NCBI GenBank assembly: GCA_014529385.2
Contig: CM043967.1
Coordinates: 135,729,182 to 135,793,181, forward strand
DNA length: 64,000 bases
From: Adiantum capillus-veneris
Lineage: Eukaryota; Streptophyta; Polypodiopsida; Polypodiales; Pteridaceae
Direction of reading: 5' to 3'
Shown here: piece by piece, positions 13,009-24,429 of the stretch
Layout of the letters: each line of letters starts with the position of its first letter
Position numbering within the stretch: position 1 is the first letter of the stretch
Notes under the pieces: model-generated
The model's database searches: none
What the model was told of the DNA's origin: nothing
The model's input: only the letters and a program-made list of their open reading frames with translations
Made by a program: the position numbers and the translations under genes

Positions 13009-13640
13009 CTATGATCCTTGGTGTTTGCCTTGGTAATGACCTCCTTGTGCTACAAATAGATGTTCATAGCCCCAATCTTGAATCATTTTGAGTTGACACA
13101 TAAAAGGTCTCCCCAAAATAACTTCAAAGTTGTTGGCTTTTTTAAAATCTACCATCGTGAAGGTATGTTTGTATTCTATCCCACATGAGGATACAATCAA
13201 TTGTTCTAACATTCCCAAGGGTCTCTCGTGAGATACCCATCAGTTAATTGTAATTTCATGCGCATATTTTTGAAAGATGGCCTCTTCCATTTCTCCCAAA
13301 TTTCTTTTGTAGCAATGGATATTCTAGCCCCACTATCTATTATCACAACAACGGTCACTCCCTTATATTCCAGAGGTAAGGTAGTGTTTCCATCTTCACC
13401 TTCACAATAATCACCTACCTTATTTACTGGCACAGGTTTCGCTTTTGGTTTCTCAAGATGGTTTGTTTTCTTAAGTTCTTCCACAATTTCGTTTATTGGT
13501 TGGAATTTTACCCCCATCTTCTCCAAGTTTTTTATCATTTGTATCCACAGGTGTGATTTGATTTTTAGAACCTCTACGAGAGTGATTGTGCACCTTATAT
13601 GAGAAGACAAAAAATCATGCAAGCTCTTTGTGTCTGCCAC
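13009..13640 (-). pseudogene. Gypsy-G1 aspartic protease remnant
   Basis: Two overlapping frames. The upstream one holds TTLPLEYKGVTVVVIIDSGA, with the catalytic Asp of retropepsin (DSGA). The downstream one (13218-13009) holds FEVILGRPFM, the conserved C-terminal part. A frameshift lies near 13210. The same layout (LPxxxKG...DGGAG...MILGRPFM) occurs in the intact 1726-residue protein at 44-49 kb, so the two elements belong to related Gypsy lineages. Confidence 0.7.
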
Positions 13641-13891
13641 TTGTGGAATGGAATTTTGATGTTATGGCACAACTCTTACTTCATACTTTGTCTCATAATC
13701 ACCTAAAAAGGATGATAAAGGTCTTATGGTTGTAGGCTTCTTTCTACAAAAATTCAGTTCTTGCATCTCGCTACAATGGCTGAATATTGCCCCGATAGAT
13801 TTCATGGTCCAAGTTAATTTCAAGGATTGCTACCGACAATAATGTCTCACTTTTGTCTTTACTATTTCTGATCATCTCCCACAATGATTGT

Positions 13892-14118
13892 TGTTGGAAT
13901 TAGGGTTGCAGAGAAACGCACACCGCTTGGAGAAGATGAAGGAAGCTCAAGGCACACAATAGAGAGTGTGTTACTTAGTGTGTAATGGAAAGATAGATAG
14001 CCCTAGAGTGATGGGAGTATATACAATGCACAGGGGAAAAAACCTCCTAAAGAGGGAAAAAATGCCCCGGCGGTCCTAGTGTGTTCACACACATCACTAT
14101 CACATGTGTATGGTAACA
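13892..14118 (-). repeat. 3' LTR of Copia-2
   Basis: 227 bp, TGTTGGAATT...TATGGTAACA on the plus strand. The adjacent aatcccctct (14119-14128) is the polypurine tract in reverse complement. Confidence 0.9.
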
Positions 14119-14189
14119 AATCCCCTCTGGAGTGATGCGGTGAATGAGGGCTGGCACATGAGTAAAGGGAAGTGCCATGCCCTGAGGAC

Positions 14190-16790
14190 ATGATCATTCC
14201 ACAAAGGGGAGTAAGCCCAAAGCTTTGATGAAATCTTCCATCTTCTCATGAGACAATGCCTTTGTGAAAAGATCTTCAAGGTTGTCCTGTGTTGGCACAT
14301 AAGCCAAGGTGATCTCTCCTGCTGAGAGCCTCTCCCTGACATAGTGGTAATGCACCTCAATGTGCTTTGTGCGAGCATGAAAAACTGGGTTCCTCGCAAC
14401 TGCCAATGCGCTCTGACTGTCAGTGTAGATAGTGTTGGTAGTGTCCTGTCCAACACCCAAATTAGCAATAAGGCGTATGAGCCATACACACTCAACCGTA
14501 GCTGTGAAGACTGCCGTGTACTCAGCCTCACAAATCGAAGTTGCCACAGTAGGTTGCTTCTTGCTCAACCATGATATACATGAACTGCCAAGCATGAAAC
14601 AAAAACTACTTGTGGACATTCGCATGTCAAAAAAACCAGCCAAATCTAAGTCCGAAAAAGCATGTAGGTCTAGCGGAAACGATCCTCCCTTGGGATAAAA
14701 CAAGCCAAGATGTAAAGTTCCACTAAGGTAGTAAAATATCCTCTTGAGAGTCTGCCAATGCTTAGACCCTGGGCTATGCATAAATTTGCTGACCTATGAG
14801 ACTGCAAACTGAATATCCACCTCGTGTTGCATACATAAATGAGGCATCCAACAGCAGTTTGGTAAAGAGTGGCATCAGCAGCATCACCAGTGTCATGAAG
14901 ACTTAATTTCAAACCTGTTTCCATGGGAGTGGCAATAGGTTTGCAATCCTCAAGTCTAAACTTACATAGCAATCTCTATATAACTTTTCTGACACAAGCC
15001 AATACCACCATCACACTACTTAAACTGTATACCCAAGTAATGATGCAACATCTCCAAATCTTTCATCTTGAAAGTAGCATTCATATCAACCTTAAATTCA
15101 GCAATATGTCTCTCATTTGGTCCAGATCAGCAAATCATCTACATAAAGAACCTCAATGAGAAATACATCACCCTCATGCTTTACATACAATGTGCTTTCT
15201 GTTGGACTATTACAAAAACCTTGTTTGACCAAATGAGTGTCAGTTTTCTCATACCAAGCACGAGGAGATTGCTTCAACCCATACAAATCCTTGTTACATT
15301 TGCACACTTTTTCCTCTTGTCCTTTCTTGACAAAACCGCGAGGCTGCGTTACATAAACTTCCTCAAATATGTCACCATTCAAGAAAGCAGTAACAATGTC
15401 TAATTGATGTACATCCCAACCAAAATGAGCTGCCAATGCACATAGAAAATGCACAGTATTCATACGACAAGTGGGATAAAAAGTATCTTTATAATCTGTG
15501 CCTTTTTGTTGTGCATAACCCTTTGCAACAAGGCGAGCCTTATGGCGATTGATCTCACCATCCGGCTTGCATTTCAACTTGTACACCCACTTCGTACCAA
15601 TGGCCTTTTTGCCAAGAGGCAAATAACATAAATTCCATGTGTCATTTTCTAAAAGTGCATCATACTCTAATTGCATGGCAGCCATCCAATTCTTTGAATT
15701 TTATGCTTCATCAAAAGACAGAGGCTCCTCAACATCATGTAAGCTAGACACAGCCAAAGCATAACAATCTGATGCATAAGATGCATGGCAAGAGCCTGAA
15801 AAAGTACAACTAGACAAAATTGCATCCAACTTACTGTCACGCAATGTATGCACCAGCCATTTTGGCATACCTTTAGCCTGCTCATTTTCAGCCCTTTCCT
15901 CATCAACTACATCATGTACATCTGCATCAATAATAGGCTGATCTCTAACATTTTCAAAAACCCCCATAGGCTGTACATTTTCCTCATTGGAACTTACATT
16001 TTTATTTCCACCACTGAAAAGAGGCAACAAAGTGTCATAAATGTCCTGTGAGCTTACATTATTGTCTCTAGTACATGACAGCAAGGGTTGAACAGAATCT
16101 TCCACAAACACTACATTCCATGAAACCAAAATATGCTTTGTTTGCGGATGATACAACCTGTAACCTTTGCTTTCAGCACTATAACCAACAAAAATACATT
16201 TGACAGCCTTATCATCCAATTTTTTGTGTTGTGTTTGTGGCACCCAAGCATATGCCAAACAGCCAAAAACACGCATGTGTTCAATAGAAGGCTTTCTATA
16301 TGCCATGATTCATATGGAGTAATAGACTGCAAAGCTTTCGTAGGACACCTGTTTAGTACATAAGTGGCACACATGATTGCTTTAAGCCAAAAAGAATGCG
16401 GCAAGGCTTGACATTTGACCATACATCGTGCCATTTCCATAATTGAGTTGTTTTTCCTCTCAGCAACACCATTTTGCTGAGGTGTATAAGGCACTGTACA
16501 TTGGTTTTTTATCCCACGACTAGCCAAAAATGCATTAAATTCATGAGACATATACTCCCCCCCTTGATCAACAGAACGAAGGGTGCCCATAGACATTTCG
16601 ATACATTTTCATCCAGAGCCAGAAAGTGTTTGATGCACATAAAAACTTCTGACTTCGCTTTAAGCGGAAATACACATGCATGTCTAGAGTGATCGGTAAT
16701 GATAGTCATAAGTAAAGGTAATTGCCCAAGGACGGAGTTTGCATGGGTGTACAAACATCACTATGCACAAGCTACAACCTGCTTGTGGCC
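14190..16790 (-). pseudogene. Copia-2 pol, downstream part (integrase end, RT, RNase H)
   Basis: Minus-strand pieces: integrase (16754-16111, with VDQGGEYMS and PQQNGVAERKN), a linker (16306-15701), RT (15685-15113, from KWVYKLKCKPDGEINRHKAR to LYVDDLL with an intact catalytic pair), RT end (14972-14670) and RNase H (14781-14194, CEAEYTAV and KHIEVHYHYVRERL). Frameshifts lie near 15.69, 16.3 and 14.7 kb. RNase H continues to a natural-looking C-terminus (GLLPFVE), so this copy is less decayed than Copia-1. The integrase is cut at 16790 by Copia-3 and resumes at 22165. Confidence 0.85.
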
Positions 16791-16795
16791 CGAAC

Positions 16796-17394
16796 ATTTA
16801 AGTATGGAGCCCGATTTACCCCTTGTAATTTTGTGTGTTAAAAATACACAGTTGTAAGGCCCCCATTATGAGGAAAATCCATCGTGCGTGAAGAAAAATA
16901 ACTCATCGGAAACCAAAATTTTCACGCCCAGTCTCGAGCCTAAAGCTTGAGAGTGGCTTCACCTGAATATTATGGCCGGATGGCGGTCGAAAAGTGGTCG
17001 GAAAACAACCGGTCGGCTGGCCGGTGGTTGGTGGTCAGAAGTCAATGGCCGGTGGCCGAATTCAAAACTGGAATTGTCTTTTCAAGGGCAGCCACACATG
17101 GGCGGATTGGAGGGTCCGATTTGGACTTATCTACACAAGGACGGCTACACATGGTTGTCTCTCATGAGAGAGAGAAGCCCTTTTAGCCTATAAAAGGAGG
17201 CATTTCTACACACATTTCATAGTGTGAAGTTGATGCAACAAGGTGGGTGTGAGGTGGTGAGAGTCAAGCAAGGCAGGAGCTCTATTAAGGGTATAATCCC
17301 TTTGTAAACTACTTCTTGTTTTGAAGTACTAAAGCCATTGAGTGGCTGCTTTCCCATGGACATAGCCCACATTGGGTGAACCACATATATCATG

Positions 17395-17471
<77 letters not shown>

Positions 17472-17528
17472 AATCTCCATTAAGTAATCTACTCAAATAT
17501 CTATTTAGCTACGTCATATTTCCTAACA
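16796..17528 (+). repeat. 5' LTR of Copia-3
   Basis: 733 bp, with a TATA box (TATAAAAG) at 17189-17196 and a (CT)n tract near 17399-17466. Its first two bases read AT instead of the TG seen in the 3' LTR. It carries about 85 bp near 16870-16960 that the 3' LTR lacks. It ends CCTAACA directly before the PBS. Confidence 0.88.
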
Positions 17529-17590
17529 ATTGGTATCAGCTCGTAGCTAAAGTATCTCAAGGAAAGGATTCCTTCAATTGAGTGGGAGTT

Positions 17591-18760
17591 ATGGCGGAGG
17601 AAGGGAAGCTCAATATTGAGAAGTTCAACGGCAAAAACTACCAACATTGGAAGATGCAGATTGAAGACTATCTCTATCAGAAGGACCTCTATTTGCCACT
17701 AGGTGATCTTGCAAAGAAGCCCGCAACAATGGCAGATGAAGCATGGATTTTCCTTGATCAAAAGGCACTGGGAACAATCCAATTAATCTTGGCGTCAACA
17801 GTGGCCTTCAATGTTTTGGAGATGAAGACCATGGAGCACTTGATGAAGTCACTTGACGACTTCTATGAGAAACCATCGGCATCCAATAAGGTATTTCTTA
17901 TGAAGTGCTTTTTCAATCTAAAGATGGCAGAGAATGTTTCAGTTGCAGAACACCTGAATGACTTTAACACAAACATAAGTCAACTTTGATCGGTGAAAAT
18001 CAATTTCGATGACTAAGTGCGAGCTCTCCTTATACTATCATCTCTACCGGATAGTTGGGATAGCCTTGTGATGGCTGTAAGTAATTCTATCTCGGCACAA
18101 ATACTCTTAAGTTTGATGATGTTGTGGGTGTTCTCCTAAGTGAGGAAATGCGAAGGAGAAGCACAGGAGAATCATCAAGTACTGCACTATCAGTGGAAAC
18201 AAGAGGTAGGCCTAAGGAGAGGTTCAAAAACCAAAAGGGTCGTGATCGCTCAAGACGGAGCAAGTCACGCACAAAGTCAGTCCTTGAATGTTGGAACTGC
18301 GGCAAGAAGGGCCACGTCAAAAAGGATTGTTGGTCCAAGAAGAAGAAGGAGACAGAGTCTCTAGACAAAAAGCCAACATCGAAGGCCAATGTGGCAGGTA
18401 AAGTAGAGCAAGATGCTCTAATTCTCTCATTAGACAATGTGTCTAATTCTTGGATAGTAGCTTTCGGGGCTTCATCCCATGCGACATCACACAAGCAACA
18501 TTTCCAAGATTACACCAAAGGTAATTTTGGGTATGTATACTTGGGAGATGATGAAGCTTGTGATATTGTTAGCAAAGATACAATTTCAGTCAAAACTACT
18601 AATGGAAATGAATCGAAGCTTAAAGATGTTAGGCATGTTCCTTCTCTTCGCAAATATTTGATCTCTACAGGACAATTGGACGATGAAGGTCACAACATTG
18701 AGATCTTTGGTGGTTTCCAAGGGAGAAAAGGTGGGTACACTTTACTTGTGTATTGTTAGC
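17591..18760 (+). pseudogene. Copia-3 gag and protease remnant
   Basis: Gag starts at ATG 17591 (MAEEGKLNIEKFNGKNYQHW, a UBN2-type start) and stops at 17987. It continues after a frameshift in 18124-18756 with a good zinc knuckle (CWNCGKKGHVKKDC) for RNA packaging. The protease follows, but its active site reads WIVAFGASSHAT where Copia proteases have VDSGAS, so the catalytic Asp is gone. The Copia domain order and the position just inside the 5' LTR support the call. Confidence 0.85.
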
Positions 18761-21450
18761 ACGCAACCTTCAACTTGTGTAGCAACTACAGAAGTTGACA
18801 GTGCGGTGTGGCACTATCAGCTTGGGCATATGAGTGCCAAAGGAATGCAAATCCTTCAAATGAAGAAGCTTCTACCAGGTTTGAAAGAAGTGGACTTAGA
18901 GTTCTGTGAAGATTGTGTTTATGGTAAACAAAAGAAGGTAAAAGTTCAAAAATTAGGAAAGGAAAGAAAAAATAAAAAACTTGGATTGGCTCATTCTGAT
19001 GTTTGGGGTCTTGCAAGTACACCATCACTTGGTGGCTCATTGTACTATATAACATTCATAGACAATGCGAGTAGAAAAACATGGTTTTATGTCATGAAGA
19101 ATAAGTCTGATGTATTATCCATATTTCAATGGTGGAAAGCCTTTGTGGAGAATGAAACAGGTACCAAGGTTAAATGCCTCGGATCCAACCATGGAGGCGA
19201 ATATTTCAGCCAAGATTTTGAAAGCTTTTGTGCTAGCAATGGCATTCAGAGGCAAAGGACACCTCAACAAAATGGGATTTTGGAAAGGATGAACAGGACA
19301 ATCATGGAGCGAGCATGAAGCATGCGGCTACATGCAGGCCTACCGCTTGAGCTTTGGGCGGAAGCTGTAAGTACGTCTTTATACTTAATCAACCGGTCAC
19401 CCTCAACGGCATTGGATGGGGAAGTTCTAGAAGAGGCATGGACATGTAAACCGGTGAATTATGCATTTCTCAAAGTGTTTGGGTGTGAGGCTTTCATGCA
19501 TATAGATAGAAGCCTAAGATCAAAGCTAGATGCAAAGTCCAAAAAGTGTTTCTTCATTGGCTATGGAGAAGGTGACTTTGGGTATCGCCTATGGAATCCT
19601 GAAGATGGTAAAATCTTAAGAAGTAGGGATGTAATTTTTAACGAACAAAATATGTACAAAGATTACCTGGAAAGAAAACAAACAAAAGAAATAGGTGATG
19701 AGTACATGGAGCTTGAGGACGGTGAAGACTCAAGGACTTCAACCATTGACAATGCAACAACGTCAACCAAATGAGGAGCCTCAACCTATTCCCCAAAGTT
19801 CTACAAGAGCAAGTAGACCTCCACAAAGGTTTGTTCCTTCCTTCAACCATCTCTTGATTTCATATTCTAGAGAGCCGGAATCATACAAAGAAGCTATGCA
19901 ACATGAATCCAAAGAAGAATGGACGAAGAGCATGCAACTGGAGATGGACTCACTACATCACAACCAAACATGGGAGTTGGTTGAGTTGCCTAAAGGTAAG
20001 CGGGAACTTCAAAAAAAATGGGTGTACAAGCTAAAGGAAGAAGAACGTGAGAAGAAAAGGTACAAGTCTAGGCTTGTGGTAAAAGGGTTTTCTCAAAAGA
20101 AAGGTATTGACTTCAATGAAATATTTTCTCCTGTTGTAAAAATGATCTCAATTAGGCTTGTCTTAAGCCTTGGCTTCTCATGATCTAAATCTCAAGCAAA
20201 TGGATGTAAATAGGGCATTCCCTCACGGTGACTTAGAGGAGGAAATCTACATGCTTCAACCAAAGGGGTATGAAGTGAAAGGTAAGGAGAAAATGTTTTG
20301 CAGATTAAAGAAGAGCTTGTATGGTTTAAAGCAAGCATCAAGACAATGGTACTTGAAGTTTGATCGATGGATGTTGAATCATGGATTCACAAGATGCAAC
20401 TCGGATCACTTCGTCTACACGAAGAATTGGGAGAAGGAAAATTCATCATCCTAATGTTGTATGTTTATGACATGTTGATTGCAAGTGCTAACATGCAGGA
20501 CATCAAAGACCTAAAAGAGGAGATGTCTAAATCTTTTTCAATGAAAGATTTAGGTGCTGCAAAGAGGATACTTGGTATGAAAATATCAAGGGATAGGACG
20601 AAGAAGACAATAAAGCTATCTCAAGAGGATTACATCAAGAAGGTACTAGAAAGGTTTGCAATGCAAAATGCAAAAGCAGTTTCTACACCTTTGGCTGGTC
20701 ACTTTAAACTAACGAAGGATATGTGTCCAAAGACACAAGAGGAGGTAACCTATATGTCTAAAGTTCCATATGCTGCAGCGGTAGGTTCTCTAATGTATGC
20801 TATGGTCTAGACAAGGCCAGACATTGCACATGCAATGGGAGTTGTGAGTAGGTTCATAGACAACCCAAGTAAAGAACGCTGGCAAGCTGTGAAGTGGATA
20901 CTTAGGTATCTAAAAGGGACAACAACAAATGCTTTGTATTTTGGAGGATCTAATATTTTTCTAGAAGGGTATGTTGATGCAGATATGGTAGGTGATAAAG
21001 ATACTCGAAGGAGCACTACTGGCTATGTCTTCACGATTGGAGGCACAGCAGTAAGTTGGGCTTCAAAGCTGCAGAAGGTGGTCTCACTTTCTACCACGGA
21101 AGCAGAGTATGTAGCAATGACAGAGGCAAGCAAAGAAATTTTGTGGCTTCACAGATTCTTAGAAGAGCTTGTATTCAAACAAGACAATTGTGTCTTGTAC
21201 AGTGATAGCCAAAGCGCTATCCATCTTGCAAAGAACTCATCCTTTCATTCAAGGACAAAGCACATTGAGGTGAGATATCACTTCATACGCACTCTTTTGT
21301 AAGAGGGACAGCTAAAGCTAGGAAAGGTACATACAAGTGAAAATCCTGCAGACATGTTTACAAAGGTGGTCAACAAAGAGAAGTTGCTCATCTTCAATCG
21401 GCATTCAAGGATAAGAAGCCAGGATGGAAAGCCGCAGGTTTGGTTTGGAG
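18683..21450 (+). pseudogene. Copia-3 pol remnant (integrase, RT, RNase H)
   Basis: Integrase at 18683-19774 is broken by a TGA at 19316. Its first D is in LAHSDVWG, the second motif is altered to LGSNHGGEY (normally SDNGGEY), and PQQNGILERMNRT is kept. RT runs from 19.9 to 20.8 kb in three frames, and its catalytic box reads LYVYDML rather than LYVDDML. RNase H at 20835-21302 keeps STTEAEYVAM and SRTKHIEVRYHFIR. A stop after YAMV near 20808 and others rule out a working polyprotein. Replication in cis is impossible for this copy. Confidence 0.88.
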
Positions 21451-21471
21451 ATCAGTCTCCAAGTGGGAGAT

Positions 21472-22011
21472 TGTTAAGTATGGAGCCTGAGTTACCCCTT
21501 GTAATTTTCTGTGTTAAAAACGCACATTTGTAAGGCCCCCATTGAGCGGAAATATTCCTTTTCGTTGGAATATTATGGCCGGATGGCGACCAAAAAGTGG
21601 TCGGAAAAGGACCAGTCGGTTCGTCGGTTGGCCAATGGCCGGTGGTCGGAAGTCAATGGCCGGTGATCGGTGGCCGAATTCAAAAACGGACTTCTCTTCT
21701 CAAGGGCAGCCACACATGGGCAGATTGGAGGGTCTGATTTGGACTTATCTACACAAGGGCGGCTACACATGGTTGCCTCTCATGAGAGAGGGTAGCCCTT
21801 TTGGACTATAAAAGGAGGCCATTTCTCACACATTTCATAATGTGAAGTTGATGCAACAAGGGGGTGTGAGGTGATAAGAGTGAAGCAAGGTGGGAGCTCT
21901 ATTAAGGGTATAATCCCTTCGTAAACTACTTCTTGTTTTGAAGTACTAAAGCCATTGAGTGGCTGCTTTCCCGTGGACGTAGCCCACATTGGGTGGAACA
22001 CATATATCTTG

Positions 22012-22074
<63 letters not shown>

Positions 22075-22159
22075 CTATAATCTCTTGTGTGTGAAATCTA
22101 TCTCTCCCCATTAAGTAATCTACTCAAACATCTATTTAGCTATGTCATATTTCCTAACA
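21472..22159 (+). repeat. 3' LTR of Copia-3
   Basis: 688 bp, TGTTAAGTATGGAG...TTCCTAACA, with a TATA box at 21807-21814 and a (CT)n tract near 22013-22070. In a 115-bp gap-free stretch it differs from the 5' LTR at about 8 sites (about 7% by hand count). Confidence 0.9.
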
Positions 22160-22164
22160 CGAAC

Positions 22165-23837
22165 TGAACCATCCTTTGGAAACTTAGAACGCTGCATCTT
22201 ACCCAAAATGCAGCCTTCACAAACATGTTTGACAGGTGCTTCAAGAGGCGGCAAAGAAGCAACCATATTAGACTTCTGCAAACACAGCAAACTCGCCAAA
22301 TTTAGATGACCAAAACGTGCATGCCAAAGTTTTGTATCTGAAATAGCCCTTGAATTTGCAACCGCATTTGAAAAATTTTATCCACACTTATCATAAAAAG
22401 TGAGCTTATACAGCTCACGACACAAAAGCCCTGATGCAACGATTTCATCACCAAAACTGAGATCATGAACTGTATATTTGTCATCCACAAATTTGACTAC
22501 AAGTACAAGTCTAGCAAGTGCAGATACACCCAAAAGATTCGTCTTGATCCCAGATACATAAAGTGAATCAACAAGAGTGAAAGAACTTCCATTAGCAGCA
22601 GTAAGCACAATCTTTCCAAATCCCAGATAAGAGGCATTGTTGGCACAAGTGACTGAATTCCCATGAGGGACAGAATTGAGAGAGGTGAACAATTCATGAT
22701 GTGAGGTAATGTGCTTTGTAGCACCACTATCGAAATATCACACATGTGAATCTACAGCAACTCACAAGCATGCATCTTTGACAGCAGGATTGTAAGTGCA
22801 CTCTACGCTAAAAGCCCATTCTGCATCAACATCAGCATCACAGTCTCCTTTCACAGAAGACTCAACAATGGCTGCATTTGTAGTGGAACTAGCATTTGCA
22901 GTGGAACCACCCTCTTTCTTCTTAGCCTCTTTGGCCTTCAACTTAGGACATTGCTTGATCAAGTGATCATTAGCTTTATACTAATGGCAACGCATCTTCT
23001 TTTTTCCCTTATCACCAGAATTTCCATACGAATTGCTGCCAGCACAAGCATTAGCAATAAAAGTTTTTCCACGTGTAGCAGAACCATAAGAAGTGGCTGC
23101 ATTGTTGTTAGTACCTTTTCTTTGAGAAGCAATAAAAGCCTGTTCAACTGCACGCTGCCTAGTCTTGTTTTTTCTAGAAAGTGACTCTTGGAATAGCAAT
23201 GTGCATAATGCATCAAACTTGACAAATTCAGGATTTCCTTGGGTCATAAGTCTCCAAGTACTAGCAAAAGTCTGGTAAGAATCTGGTAAGGCATCAAGAT
23301 CAGTTTGCACAAGATAACTGTCTGAAATGACTTCACCTACAGAAATAAGTTTCTCATTGATATCCTTGACACCAACAAGAAAAGTGTCCATATCATCCTC
23401 CTCATGCATAATCTTTGACTCCAGCTCTTTACGCAGCAAAGCAATTTTAGCCTCATTGCGACTTGCATAAAGACCAGCCAAAATATCCCAAGCCTGTTTT
23501 GCAGATTTTGTTGAACGGATGTGAGGAACAATGGTGCGCTTCACAGACAACACAGTCAATGCATGAGCCTGTGCATCCTTTACATCCCAACGAGATTATT
23601 CTGCCATAGGAAAAACAACTCTAATAGCAACAATCCTTGCAGCAAGACCTGCAACATCCTCAACATCGCCTAAATCCTCAGAACCAGGACGTACATCAAT
23701 GCCCTGCATAATATTCCAAACACCCTTTGACACAAGAACGTGTTGAATCATATAAGCCCACATAGGGTAATTGTCCTTATCCAACATGTCCTCAACAGCA
23801 AACATCTTGAAGACATCAGTGTGTTGTTGTCAGCCAT
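22165..23837 (-). pseudogene. Copia-2 gag and upstream pol part
   Basis: Gag starts at 23837 on the minus strand and is read in pieces: 23805-23596 (DNYPMWAYMIQHVLVSKGVWNI) and 23559-22981 (LRKELESKIMHEEDDMDTF). A zinc-knuckle remnant near 22.95 kb reads CHxYKANDHLIKQC, with a stop in place of one residue. Protease/GAG-pre-integrase sequence follows at 22692-22378. The piece ends at 22165, where Copia-3 interrupts the integrase. The layout matches Copia-1 base for base over long stretches. Confidence 0.82.
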
Positions 23838-24185
23838 GGTAAATGTTGCACCTGATGTGAAAACTATCTGAAAATAGGAGAAATGGAGCAAGAACAACAC
23901 GTGCTATATAGCACAAACCATGGAAGACTGTAAGGCACCTGTTTTGTAAAAAACGTCACTGACAAAAATTCTGTAGAAAATGACAAAATTGCCTGTGCAG
24001 ACCTGCCTGTAGTGGAAACGGAGGCCGAAATGAGCTTGAATCAAAAATCTGAGCAGACTAAGCCCTTTGAGATCTCCCAAAATGTTTATCGATCTACAAA
24101 TTCTTGCCAAATCTCATTATAATCGGAGAAAGTGAGCAGACGTGTGCTGGAGAAGCTGGCGACTAAGCCTGGGAGGAAGCAACCT

Positions 24186-24197
24186 GCTCTGATACCA
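24186..24197 (-). other. Copia-2 primer binding site (initiator Met tRNA type)
   Basis: The minus strand reads TGGTATCAGAGC, an exact match to the standard Copia PBS, two bases inside the 5' LTR. Confidence 0.88.
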
Positions 24198-24199
24198 AT

Positions 24200-24426
24200 G
24201 GTTGGAATTAGGGTTGCAAAGAAATGCACACAGCTTGGAGAAGATGAAGGAAGCTCAAGGCACACAATAGAGAGTGTGTTACTTAGTGTGTAATGGAAAG
24301 ATAGATAGCCCTAGAGTGATGGGCGTATATACAATGCACGGGGGATAAAACCTCCTAAAGAGGGAAAAAATGCCCCGGCGGTCCTAGTGTGTTCACACAC
24401 ATCACTACCACATGTGTATGGTAACA
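24200..24426 (-). repeat. 5' LTR of Copia-2
   Basis: 227 bp. The inner terminal base is changed (GGTTGG instead of TGTTGG). The outer end GGTAACA is intact and is followed by the GTTGT duplication. Confidence 0.9.
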
Positions 24427-24429
24427 GTT

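Larger units (their letters stand above)
16796..22159 (+). mobile_element. Copia-3: plus-strand Ty1/Copia element nested in Copia-2
   Basis: LTRs at 16796-17528 and 21472-22159 bracket gag-pol on the plus strand. The target-site duplication CGAAC is exact (16791-16795 and 22160-22164). Joining the flanks restores the Copia-2 order seen uninterrupted in Copia-1 (near 2720-2760). The PBS (TGGTATCAGCTC) begins at 17531. The purine-rich tract gtgggaga precedes the 3' LTR. Key catalytic residues are lost (see gag and pol entries), so it is a dead copy. Confidence 0.92.
13892..24426 (-). mobile_element. Copia-2: Ty1/Copia element with intact ends, split by Copia-3
   Basis: The LTRs at 13892-14118 and 24200-24426 are 227 bp each and differ at about 8 positions by hand count (about 3.5%). 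The flanking 5-mers are ATTGT (13887-13891) and GTTGT (24427-24431), a target-site duplication with one mismatch. The PBS lies at 24186-24197 and the polypurine tract at 14119-14128. Internal gag and pol are on the minus strand and closely related to Copia-1. Copia-3 occupies 16796-22159 in the integrase region. Without Copia-3 the element is about 5.2 kb. Confidence 0.9.

Noticed and set aside
17399-17470. Arg-Glu repeat protein on the minus strand
   Set aside because: It is the translation of the (CT)n tract in the Copia-3 LTR.
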